Notes under the pieces: model-generated | Seen by the model: the letters and a program-made list of their open reading frames with translations, nothing else | Told to the model about the DNA's origin: nothing | The model's database searches: none | Assembly (NCBI GenBank): GCA_032158295.1 | Contig: CM063246.1 | Span: 7,555,589 to 7,619,588 of the forward strand | Origin: Pycnopodia helianthoides | Taxonomy: Eukaryota > Echinodermata > Asteroidea > Forcipulatida > Asteriidae | Reading direction: 5' to 3' | DNA: 64,000 nt | Shown: piece by piece, positions 43,601 to 56,800 of the stretch | How the letters are laid out: every line of letters starts with the position of its first letter | How positions within the stretch are numbered: the first letter of the stretch is position 1 | Translations under genes and position numbers: made by a program

Positions 43601-46600
43601 CTCGGGTAGTTATAATACCTTTGGTGCTCATTATGTGGTATGTTGTAACCCCCCCCCCTCCCCATCCTGTTCGTAATAATAATAATAACTAGTTCTTATA
43701 TAGCGCATTTCACAATAACGTATCAATGCGCTTTACATTGGTGCCCTGGTCATTGGGCCAATAGCATTCCTGTAATCTTTCTCAGCTCCCTGGGGAGTAT
43801 ACAGCCCTGAGCTGCCGTGGCGCTCCGAAGGCTTTTTCATACACAATATCAACCTCTACCCTCGCAGGTACCCAGTTATACCCCTGGGTGGTGTGTGATG
43901 TAATTCCACTGTAATCAGTGGAGCCAGTTTGTGTGAAGTGGAAGTGGCTTACAATACAATACAATAATCTTTATTAGATCCCAAAAAGGGTAATTCAAAT
44001 GCTCGCATACAGTAAAAAACATTGACACATTAAAAAACAGACAATGTATATAGCCATTGTCTGTTTTTTAATGTGTCAATGTTTTTACTGTATGCGAGCA
44101 TTTGAATTACCCTTTTTGGGATCGAATAAAGATTATTGTATTGTATTGTAAGCCACTTCCACTTCACACAAACTGGCTCCACTGATTACCAGAAGCTCAT
44201 AGGAGTTGGATTGGACTAGTTTTTTTCTGTGATGATTTATGCAACTAAAGGTAAAGATTGTTGATTGTGAATGGTCAGCAACCTGTGCGCCAACGTGGCT
44301 GCCGGTGCTGCATACTCCCAAGGACTATAGTGTAAGGCGCCTTGATACAAAAGTGCCTAAATTGGGCCCCTGCGTCAAAGCAATTTTTGTTTGAGAGACG
44401 GACGGTTACACGTGTAACCAACCCTTTTAGAAAGGGTTACATGTTTACAAAAATAACCGTAAACACACAGGCTTACACCTAATCAATGCCTACTATTACA
44501 TTTTTAGTGGAATTGATCCTTGCATGATGCGGAACGCACCTCCGCACAGTGTGCGCCTACCATTTCCACCATTTTGAGAGGCAGTTAATTGAACTCCCAA
44601 AATGGTGGACAGGATAGGCGCGTGGAAGTGCGCTGCACATCGTCAAATTGGTCGATAGGTAAAATGGATACGTGGAGTTGAGCTCATCAACTGATGACCC
44701 TTTTCATTGTTATGCACCGCACAAACTGACACAGAGATTCCCAGCCTTAGACATGAAGCATAAAGACTAAAGCTTAACTCTGGGTGTTGCCTTTATTCTG
44801 TACAGGCGAGACCAAAGCGAAAGCCTGTACTAACTCAGAGGGGGAGAAGATGCCCCATGGACAGAGCTGGCGAAGGAGTCCCTGCAAGGTGTGCAGCTGC
44901 CACGATGGCGATATCCGATGCGACACGGAGACATGTCCCAAACTGGACTGTGAGGAGCCACTGCATCGCGAGCCGGAAGAATGTTGCCGCAAATGCCCAC
45001 CAGGTCAGTCCCAGGAAGAAAAAGTTTTTATGAAGACTCTCATTTTGACAGGCCAAACAACAGCTTGGGAACCAGTCACAACCAACGACAATTACATAGC
45101 AGTTTGGTCGGTACTAGTTGTTTGTGCTAAGGCAATCATTTGATGCTAAGCAAAATGCTGTGATGAAAAGCTTTTACTAAATTCGATCCTTGTATCGGTC
45201 ATGATATGATTGTTACAAGATTATTAGGGTTAGATAGCTCAGTTGGTAGAGCGCCGGTATGTTAATCCGGAGGTCGTTGGTTCAAATCCCGCTCTAGTCA
45301 ATTTTTCTTTGTTCAACCCCAAACTATTTGAAATTTACCCAGTCAGTTTCCCTTGTGGTTCATTACTTGACATTTAAAAATAAAAAAGTCGCATCCCCTC
45401 AAGGTGATCCCGTGGCTGCCGCTTCCCAGGTTGTATCGTAAACTTGGGTGTGATCCCTGGCTACACGGCAGTTAATGGTTGCATGGCTTCTGACTGGCAC
45501 CCCCGAACAAAGATATTGACAAAATAGGGAGACCACCAACATAGGGCTAGATAGCTCAGTTGGTAGAGCGCCGGTACAATAATCCGGGGGTTATTGGTTC
45601 AAATCCCGCTCTAGTCAATGTTTCTTTGTTCAACCCCAAACCAAGATTATTATGAATTAAATGTTAGTTAGAGTTTTGGGGATCCAAGCTACCCCCTTCT
45701 GTGCGATCTGACGCTGGCGGAGTGTGACTCAATGTTTTCAAAGAGTAAACTCTTGAAGACGAGCAGAGTTATACTGTTTGACTCTTTAGAGACCATCCAT
45801 CTCTGTAGAATCATACCACCAGTATAAATTATTCATAAAGCTCTGCCGAGAATCGTCTCTGCGTGTGTGGTCGTTTCACGCCACGCGCGTATAGCTAGCT
45901 ATAATTAAAAACGAGTATCTAAACAACAAACACGTCGTAAAAAAATGGAAGTGGCCTTGTCTTGTAGACTTTCTTCATTTCCCGAGAACTTCGGACTGGA
46001 ATAAGCTACGGAAAGAATAATGATATTGCTGGAAAGCCAGTGAGTTACTTGTTAACACGGTATGCACAACTCAATTTTATTAAGGGGTCGATACATACCT
46101 CAGTTCGACCGATCGGGTCACAATGCTCTCAGACATGTTTTTATTAATAGAAATTGGGTTTTGTTTTAGAAGCTTAGAATGGTGTTAACACAGGAAACAT
46201 TGGAAAGTGTCATCAATTCAGGACATGACCTTCATTTTGACCTTTTTGGTTGAGTGGTAGTAGGTCAGATCTTGCAGCGGTCGCTGTGGGCATTTTGGTA
46301 CAAGCTGTTTCCGTCCGCTATGGGCATTTTGGTACAAGCTGTTTTCGTCCGCTATGGTCTCTAAAGTGTTAACACGTCGGGACCGTACTAATTGCTCTTT
46401 TCAGATCCAACACTCCTCCCATAAGAGATTTACACTTAGCTGTACCAGCAAGTTTACTAGTAATAGTTACTTCCTGAGAGCATTATCGTTACAATAGCGA
46501 AACCAAGTGCACCTTGAAATCCTACCCTTGAACACATCTTTAAAAAGTGGTGCAAATGCAAAGCAACATCGTTTGCAAATTATTGATTTTGAAAAGTGCA

Positions 46601-47856
46601 AAAAACGTATGTCGGCGCGTACTTGTTTTGTGTGTTCATCCGGGCTATTTCAAGGGGGATCTACAAAGTTTTGACAATTTCAAACTCGCGCTTAACGCAA
46701 GTGCTATTTAAGGAGATGCAAAGTTTTTGCACCGACACGACGAATTGACTCTTCAACAGATGTTTCACAAAGATTCCATATGCGATCTTCTGATTACGTT
46801 CACATAAGTTGACCTCAACTCTTTTTCCATTTGACCGTCAAATTGATAGATCCAGCGTTTGCCTGCACCGCGGAGGATAGCACAGTCTACATGCCGGGTG
46901 ACACCTGGAGTACAGAGCCATGCACCGAGTGTGAATGCACTGAGCTCGGAGGTGTACAGTGCTCGACGCAGGAATGCCCCATGCTGGACTGCACGAGCCC
47001 CCTCACTGCAGTTGAAGTTGTGGGTGTATGCTGTCAACGTTGTGGGGACCCAAGTGGTAGAGTTTTTTTTTTTAATATTGTCCAAAATTCTCGTCTTTTT
47101 TAATACTGTAGAAGTTTCGTAGAGTTGATAATATGTTGAATTGTTATTAACGCTTATCTGTGAAAGCCAAAACCAGACTTAAATTTGTTTTGCCATGGAC
47201 TAAGCTAACAAAAACTAACTTTGTTCATTATTTATTTATTTATTTATTTATTAATTTTTATTTTTTGTTGGGGGGGGTGAACCTTCAATACTGCTTGTAG
47301 TGATGTTCATTATATTGAACTAAAAAACGACAACATCAAGCCCTGCGGGGCACGAATGAATTCAAATTTACGCTAACACACCCCCTGGTCACACGATAAT
47401 CATTTGTCCCGCGATACCCAGCGGGGTTTTAAGTAACGCAATAATGTTTTTTTTTCTTCACCAGAACCAGCACCTCTGATCCACTGCACCTCCAACCGTA
47501 AAGATGGCGACATCTGGAAGCCACAGCCATGCTCCACTTGCACGTGCACTGGGGGAAAGATTACGTGCGAGATGGAGACCTGCCCCACCTTGGACTGTGA
47601 GGACGTGACCAAGAAAGCCGACGAATGCTGCGCCAAATGCAAAGGTACGGTGGGGTCAATTGTTTCCTCGCAATTTATTTTCTGTGAAACTTTTTAAGCA
47701 TTCCAAAAGGAGAAAGTGAGTGACTTTGTGTGTGGTGGAACAAAGTCGTCCTTGGTCGACAATTCTGTAACAGATCTTGTTGAACACCTCGTTTAATCTA
47801 TCAATTAATAAATCAGTATGTGGTTTATTACTTGACAATTAATAAATCAATTAATA

Positions 47857-47891
<35 letters not shown>

Positions 47892-50800
47892 TACTTAAGT
47901 TCCACATCAATGCATAAAGATACAAACATACAAATCAATTGAAATACTTTTGGAAGTAAATAGGATGAGACCAATGGTATGCTTAGAACAGACGATCAGC
48001 AAAGATGTGGAGCGGGGTTTAGCAAGAAGCAAAGTTTGTCAGGTTCAAACCCCCCCTCATTTGAGTAGACCCGGTCACGGCAACATACACCATGCGAATC
48101 CACCCCCAGGCGCAGCGATGCGCCGCCCATTTCAACCTCTGCAACGGCAGTCCTCCCCAACATGTACATTTTGTTGTACTTTTTTAATGATTTTTTCCAA
48201 CGTTGTATGATTTTATTCATCATTTTTGTACAGTTCTTGAGGATGCCTCTTTCGAAAGACTTTTTATTTCCGAAAACAATAAACGGTTATACTGGTGTTA
48301 ACTGTTAACAAAAGCAGTCAAGTTAAGTGGAAAGAGATGAAAACTACATAGAAAAAGCAAGGGATGAGTAAATCATATTCTCATTTTTCATATTTCCACA
48401 AATTGTAGGGGGATTGAAAATAATGTATTACGTTTGCAGGGGATTAGCATAAAGAACATTCCACCAACGATAGGGATGTCAATCATTCTCCCTGGATAGT
48501 GTCTGGGGCTAACATTGACGAAAAAGATTTTTATTTTTTTTTACTGTAGGCTTTGTTTAACCTTTAAGAAAATTTGGAAACGGATTTCAACTTTTGTATA
48601 TTGTTGACCTGTTAACCAGGTAAACATCCCAACCCTAAGCTATGGTTTGTTTTGTAACCATTCTGCTCTACCAGCCAGGCTCCTTTGGATGGTACAGCCA
48701 GGCTCCTTGGATGATACCCATGCATACATCCTTACGGACTGTGAAGGGGGGTTAACCCCCCCCCCCCCCCCTGGTGACAGTTGATTTGGGTCGACAGCCC
48801 AAATCAGTTAAGTGTAGCCCTCACCTGCAGTGGCCGCCGGGCCTTGTGAGTTAGGCGATATTTCATTTTTATTATTATAAAAAAATAAAACCACTGATTT
48901 ATGTGTGAACTTTTTGCAGCTGATGTGCTTAAGAAGTGTAAGGACAGCGCAGGCAAGAGCCGCAAGCAGGACGAGGTCTGGCGACCCAAGGACAACAACT
49001 GCGAGGAGTGCACTTGTGACAGCGGCATGACGGAATGTCGTCCGATTGAATGCACTGCGGACACGACATGTAACAACCCACAGACTGAGGCTGGCAACTG
49101 TTGCCCTGTCTGCCCTGGTAAGTTGAAATACGTTTTTGAATAACAATTACGTTTTAAAGGTATTATACAAGATTTGGTAGAGCTGACAAAACAGACGCAG
49201 ACAGTGTTCATGTTTTGTGTGACCAACCAATACACATGAAATAACAAACCTGTAAAAACTGTTCTAGCAGTGATATCTATGCTAAATTAAACAACATCGG
49301 CCGAGTTCGAACAAGGACCATTTGTCGACTAGCGGTTGCCTTATACCCAACACATGATGAGTACCAGTTGATACCGGCAGCTAGTCGATTAATGGTCCTT
49401 TTGCAAACTTTACCATTGTATACTATAAGCACCATGACAACAGGTGGGTGTGCAAAACAACCAAATGGACTCCAAGAAACCGAACAAGAAAAAGAGGGAG
49501 ACAAAACAGAAGATGGAGAGATGAACTAAAAGTACATATAGGGACATTGTTTGGAAACAGACGGCACAGGATAGAGTGAACTGGAGAATTGGTGAAGAGG
49601 CTGTCCTCCTGCGGTGGAGTAAAATAGGCTAAATAGTACGTTTATTTGCTATCACGTGACGGAAAATCCTCCAATCAAATGGCAAGGATCTGCTTTGGTG
49701 TTATATAGTAGACTATAAGCGCTGTGTTTCAAGGTGTGTATCACTACTTATTACGCAAGTTCACTGGTAACCTTGTGATTTGGTGAGCTTGCTCTGAATT
49801 GGACTGGCCGGCTTTTGAGTCGCAGTGTTTAACTGAAAACCACCGTTGTTTCATTTCGCTCATTTCTTTTTTGCATTAGATGAGGAAGTAACCGATTGTG
49901 TCCTCAGCTCGGGACAGAAACTGAACCACGGTGAGACCATCAAGACAGACGACTGTAGCACGTGTACGTGCGACAACGGGGATTCCAATTGCAAAGAGGA
50001 AACGTGTCCCGTCGTGGACTGCGAGAGATTGCAGAAGGTGGAGGGCCAGTGCTGCAAGACCTGCAAACGTGAGTAGTGCTCTAATCAAATAATCAAGTGT
50101 TGTTCAGCCTCGCTACCATGGGCAGCGCGCCGTATCGATACCTCTCATCACTAACCCCTGGTAGGGATGTACTGAAAAACAACGCTGATTGGCTCCCAAA
50201 CGTGACTACTTTGCGTGCACGCTTGTTTAAAAATTCTGAGCGCTTGTATGGCGCTTGTAGGACGCTTAGTACGTGCGTGTGAAAATGCAGCGATTCCATT
50301 TCAAATGAATCATGTTTTTACACTTTCACCCTAAACTGCATAGAGTTAGACATATCACAAGATCAAAGACGAATGAGAGAAGACTTGCTCCTTGACTTCA
50401 GGCCTCTTTTGCGGGTTACTATACTTGAGCGTGTGCGTAGAGTGGATCGGCCACAGGCCTAATTAAAATGTGCGGTATATGAGCACATTTTAATGAACCA
50501 ATTCCAGGGGTCATGAGCGAGCAAGGCATGCTCGACAAAATGGCGCGGGAGATCAATCACCCCTGGGAACGAGGTTGAGTGTTATATTGTTTTGATTACT
50601 ACATAAAATTGCAATAAACGACCTTAAAGCACTGAGCTAATGAATTCTGGTTACATCTGGGTAAATTAACATATACCATGCTGATATGTGGCAGGGAGCC
50701 CCCCTCCCCAACAATCCTACACACTCTTCCCCTCTTGTACAAAAGTACCCCCCCCTCCCCAAAATCCTCTAAAGAATTCCTGAGATTCCCAGAACACAAT

Positions 50801-53800
50801 GGAGACACGATGGGGGTGGGGGGAGGCTGTTGGGTACATCCTGCCACCTATCAATCAAGTGAGATTTGCGGCTGTTGCTAAGGGTGTTGCTAAGGGCATC
50901 CTATGCTTCAACGCACATTCACGTGACGATCAAGCCATAGCCGCTTGTGCGGACATGGCCACATTCTCAGCGATCATGACACATGAGTTTATCTGCTGTA
51001 GCTAGTGTCATAATAACTTTTGTTGTATGTCTCCACAGTCAAACCAGGTGAGGGTGATTGCCACTTCAACAGCACAACGTACAAGTCGGGAGACACCTTT
51101 GAGGATCCAGTAGACTCATGCCTGCTGTGCCAGTGCTTCATGTCGGACATTTCATGCGGTAAGCCGGGTGTCTGCCCAGCCGTGGACTGCCCATCACCTT
51201 ACCTTGAGGAAGGAGGCTGCTGCCCAGTGTGCCCAGGTAATTACCCTCTAGTCCTGAACCTCCCAAGTTTATTATCAGAAACATATAATGCATTCTCGGC
51301 CCAATTTCATGGCTCTGCTGACCGTTAGCAAAAGATCGGCGCTTACGGAAGCAGGGAATTTTGCGCTAAACCCTTACAGTACCAGCCTTGTTTTAGCAAT
51401 TCTGTATCAACAGGCCGGCCATTAAAAAAAATTATATATTTTTGTTTTAATGTTGAGTAGTAAAACGTAACGGAACGATGGCGGCCTGTGGATGGAGATT
51501 CAGTATGACGTTTCAGAACGTTGGCAGCGCTCGAAGGGTTCCGTGCCGGTCGTGTGTTGGCATTTCTTTATCCAGAGGGCAATTATATTTTTGGGGGGTC
51601 GAGTAGTAGAACGTATGGGAACGTTGGCGGCCTGTGGATGGATACTTAGTTTGACGTTTCAGAACATTGGCGGCACTGGAAGGGTTAAGTCAAGCGTATT
51701 TCACTGGTCAGCAGGGAATTGTTGCTCTTTGTGTACAGTGCGTACTCCACATTCTTACCCATTCGTTGCTTACACAGCTAGCGCAGAAATTTGGCACTTA
51801 CCCTGTAAGCGAAGAATAATGATCACGGAAGCTCAGAATTCTGGAGTACACAGAGCCATGAAATTGGGCCCAGGTTGGCTCAGTGGTTTCTTCTTCCCTG
51901 GAGTGTTGTTTCACCTCTGTGGACCTCGGCTGGAATCCCAGACCGGAGCCTTGCATGTGGATTGGGTTTTTCAGTCCCTATCTCTGGGTTTTCCCTATTT
52001 TGGGGGGTTTTCTTCCCACATCTAAAACTGAAATTTTTTCAAGACTGCTCCAGAAGACAAGAAAAATGTCTGCTTACAGGTTTTATGAAGCTGGCCCTAG
52101 GTCAGGCTGTATCTGAATTGGCAGCTACAGCTATGGCTACAACTTTTGCTAAGAGAGTTGCTAAGGACATCCTATACTTCTACGCATGATGATGCCGAAA
52201 TCTAGCCTTAGCCGTAGCTGTAGCCACCAATATCGGACACGGCCTTAGTCAGTCCAGAGCCGCTTCAGCCTTTGGGGTACCTCAGATGGCTTACCATTTC
52301 CCTCCAACCACGCTACATGAATCACCCATTGAAAGCAGACCTGAGTTTGCCTGTGACAAACTCGGGTCGGTATACTCATTTCAAACAACATATATAATTT
52401 TCATGGCCATAAACTACACTAAACTAAAAATAATTGAGAAAACAAAATCCCGCCCACGTAAAACTCCATATGGTTGGGACCACAATGGTCCCAACAGTTT
52501 GGATACGCGCAAGACTTACACAGTCTTTTGGAAAAATTTTGCTAATGGGAAGTTCATTTTGCATTTTCATGAATATTTAGAGAGCACAATGATAATATTC
52601 AATTTAAAGAATTAAGTATAGAAAATTAAAACATAATTTAAACTGATCTACAGATGTGGCCATTTGCAACTACAAGAACAAGCTCTACCAGAGTGGAGAG
52701 ACCTGGAAGCCATCAGACTGCGAGAGTTGTGAGTGCATCGATGGGGAGGTGATGTGCACGGTCTTGGACTGTGCCCCTGTAGCATGTTACCTGGATCTCG
52801 TCACCATCCCTGGCAAATGTTGTCCCCAATGCCCAAGTAAGTAGTCTTGCCCCAAAGTATATCTTTTCCACGTTGGAATATATGGCACTCTATACCCTTG
52901 GCCCTTATGTTTATGCCAGTGGGTAAAAAATTATTAAAGGAACATTACAGAATTGGTTTTTGCTAACAAAACAGCTGCTTGCAGTGTAAGCACTTTATGT
53001 AATCCACACATAGACTGACAAACCTGTAGAAGTTTGAGATCGATCAGCCATCTGGGTCACGAGAAAATAGTGAAAAACCGATTACACATTTGCATGAAGT
53101 CATATAGATTCGACAAATGAATAAAACGCTCACTGAGCGATAAACTTCATTCGGAAAATTAGTTTATTCATTTCTCATCAAATATGGCGTTTCAGACAGA
53201 AATATTTCAAGGGATGTTTTCTACTATCATCATCAGTAGACTGTGTAAGTTTTATGTAAATCTGTGATCAAAAAGTTTATTTTACAAGTTTTTTCTTACC
53301 AATTCTATAATGTTCCTTTAAAAAAACCTCTTTACCACTTCCTGTCGGATGACGTATTTACAGGCCGTATCTTTCTGGTCTGGCCTACGACGAACGGTTT
53401 ATTATGACCAGAACAACTTCAGAGCACCCTCAATTTATGACAGAATTGTCCACCTGGACTTTCCATTGCGTAGTGTGCACAGACAACACCTACTTGTGCT
53501 ATGCTTCGTTTCACCCGTACAAAAAAAGGGACACTAGGTACTGGAAAACTTGCCTTGTGTTATCCCTTTTTACGGGGGGGGGGGGTTATTGTGCAATCCC
53601 AAATTTCAGACCTTTGTCCTGTTGTACAAGAATGGACAAGCTGCCACCATTGTTTATCATTGTATTTGGCTCACTGGGAGGTAAGTCCAAGGGTTCCGAG
53701 GCTCCAGCATACCCCGGCATATTATTACCGGCTGTGGTTCTGTGAGTCACGGTGAGTGCCTGCTCATATTTCCTCACAAGACATCATCAGATCTTGGTGC

Positions 53801-56800
53801 TGATTTTGAGAACCTTTTGCTGTCTTTCCTTTTTTTCAAGTCAGGGTTTCATTGTGGCAATGTTTTTTTTTTTTTTCAAATGAAAACGATAACTCAAGAA
53901 GCTCCAGAAAGTTCTGGAAATTAATACCACGGATGGGCAAGGGAAACTTTTTGGAATACCGGCGTGAAGTGGTTTTTGGTAGTAATACTTTGAGACCAAG
54001 GACCTCACTTGTTCCTGAAACTAATATCCACATTGACACCATTGTTAGACACAAAGCACTTCCCATGGTAGACAGAGTTCAGTGGATCAATTTATTTTAT
54101 ACAATAATGATAATAATAATTTCTGGCTCTTAAGTAACTCACATATCCTAGTAGCTAGATCAAGACGCCTTACAACATTATTATCCCTGTTCGTTGGGCA
54201 TACTTTTAGACCATTCCTCTAACTTTCTCAACTCCCTGGGAAGCACAACCCCAAGCTGCTTAAATTAGCACTAAGGAGTTTAATCCACCACAATGCTGTC
54301 TCAGGTTCCCATTTATACACCTGGGGTAAGAGAAGCAATTGCGAGTAAGTGCTTTGCTCAAGGACACAAGTGTCATGACCGGGATTCGAACCCACATGCC
54401 AATGATTCAACCGTAATCCAATGTAGTAGACCACTCGGCCACGACACACCATAGTTATAACTTTATAATCAAGCAACACATTTCCTTTGCAGCCAACTTC
54501 AGACGGTGCATGCAGAAGGGTCGAATGTACATCCATGGAGAGAGGTGGACCCAGCCGAGGGACATCTGCGTGGAGTGCTTCTGTGACGACTCGGCCATCT
54601 GCTGTGAGCACGTTAAGTGTCCAGAACTGGAATGCCACAACCCGGTCACTGCACCAGGAGAATGTTGCGCTAGATGCGGTACGTATCAAATGGATTTCAA
54701 CAATTCAACTAGGTCGTGCCCCACCATCTATGATCTTCTTCCTTTCGAGTCTAGCTAAATTTAAACCGCGAGGCTGGGCCTTTGGGTTTGAGTATGGCTG
54801 TTGCCTTAAGCAATGTAAATGCAATGGAAGCCATTCAACCTGTAGCGGCCGTACAACCACATGGCTGTTGCCTCAAGCAATGTAAATGCAATGGAAGCCA
54901 TTCAACCTGTAACGGCCGTACAACCACATGGCTGTTGCCTCAAGCAATGTAAATGCAATGGAAGCCATTCAACCTGTAACGGCCGTACAACCACATGGCT
55001 GTTGCCTCAAGCAATGTAAATGCAATGGAAGCCATTCAACCTGTAGCGGCCGTACAACCACATGGCTGTTGCCTCAAGCAATGTAAATGCAATGGAAGCC
55101 ATTCAACCTGTAGCGGCCGTACAACCACATGGCTGTTGCCTCAAGCAATGTAAATGCAATGGAAGCCATTCAACCTGTAACGGCCGTACAACCACATGGC
55201 TGTTGCCTCAAGCAATGTAAATGCAATGGAAGCCATTCAACCTGTAGCGGCCGTACAACCACATGGCTGTTGCCTCAAGCAATGTAAATGCAATGGAAGC
55301 CATTCAACCTGTAGCGGCCGTACAACCACATGGCTGTTGCCTCAAGCAATGTAAATGCAATGGAAGCCATTCAACCTGTAGCAGCCGTACAACCACATGG
55401 CTGTTGCCTCAAGCAATGTAAATGCAATGGAAGCCATTCAACCTGTAGCGGCCGTACAACCACATGGCTGTTGCCTCAAGCAATGTAAATGCAATGGAAG
55501 CCATTCAACCTGTAACGGCCGTACAACCACATGGCTGTTGCCTCAAGCAATGTAAATGCAATGGAAGCCATTCAACCTGTAGCGGCCGTACAACCACATG
55601 GCTGTTGCCTCAAGCAATGTAAATGCAATGGAAGCCATTCAACCTGTAGCGGCCGTACAACCACATGGCTGTTGCCTCAAGCAATGTAAATGCAATGGAA
55701 GCCATTCAACCTGTAGCGGCCGTACAACCACATGGCTGTTGCCTCAAGCAATGTAAATGCAATGGAAGCCATTCAACCTGTAACGGCCGTACAACCACAT
55801 GGCTGTTGCCTCAAGCAATGTAAATGCAATGGAAGCCATTCAACCTGTAGCGGCCGTACAACCACATGGCTGTTGCCTCAAGCAATGTAAATGCAATGGA
55901 AGCCATTCAACCTGTAGCGGCCGTACAACCACATGGCTGTTGCCTCAAGCAATGTAAATGCAATGGAAGCCATTCAACCTGTAGCGGCCGTACAACCACA
56001 TGGCTGTTGCCTCAAGCAATGTAAATGCAATGGAAGCCATTCAACCTGTAGCGGCCGTACAACCACATGGCTGTTGCCTCAAGCAATGTAAATGCAATGG
56101 AAGCCATTCAACCTGTAACGGCCGTACAACCACATGGCTGTTGCCTCAAGCAATGTAAATGCAATGGAAGCCATTCAACCTGTAACGGCCGTACAACCAC
56201 ATGGCTGTTGCCTCAAGCAATGTAAATGCAATGGAAGCCATTCAACCTGTAGCGGCCGTACAACCACATGGCTGTTGCCTCAAGCAATGTAAATGCAATG
56301 GAAGCCATTCAACCTGTAACGGCCGTACAACCACATGGCTGTTGCCTCAAGCAATGTAAATGCAATGGAAGCCATTCAACCTGTAGCGGCCGTACAACCA
56401 CATGGCTGTTGCCTCAAGCAATGTAAATGCAATGGAAGCCATTCAACCTGTAGCGGCCGTACAACCACATGGCTGTTGCCTCAAGCAATGTAAATGCAAT
56501 GGAAGCCATTCAACCTGTAGCGGCCGTACAACCACATGGCTGTTGCCTCAAGCAATGTAAATGCAATGGAAGCCATTCAACCTGTAACGGCCGTACAACC
56601 ACATGGCTGTTGCCTCAAGCAATGTAAATGCAATGGAAGCCATTCAACCTGTAGCGGCCGTACAACCACATGGCTGTTGCCTCAAGCAATGTAAATGCAA
56701 TGGAAGCCATTCAACCTGTAGCGGCCGTACAACCACATGGCTGTTGCCTCAAGCAATGTAAATGCAATGGAAGCCATTCAACCTGTAGCGGCCGTACAAC

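Noticed and set aside
53404..53745. Open frame of 113 codons between exons 38 and 39
   Set aside because: No domain, low-complexity segments, a G-run inside, and no splice-compatible boundaries; taken as chance.
54678..54885. Cys-rich reading (CCLKQCKCNGSHSTC) extending from exon 39 into the 67-bp array
   Set aside because: It lies beyond the good donor TGCG|gtacgt and depends on a repeat whose length is not a multiple of three; the frame is lost within a few units.
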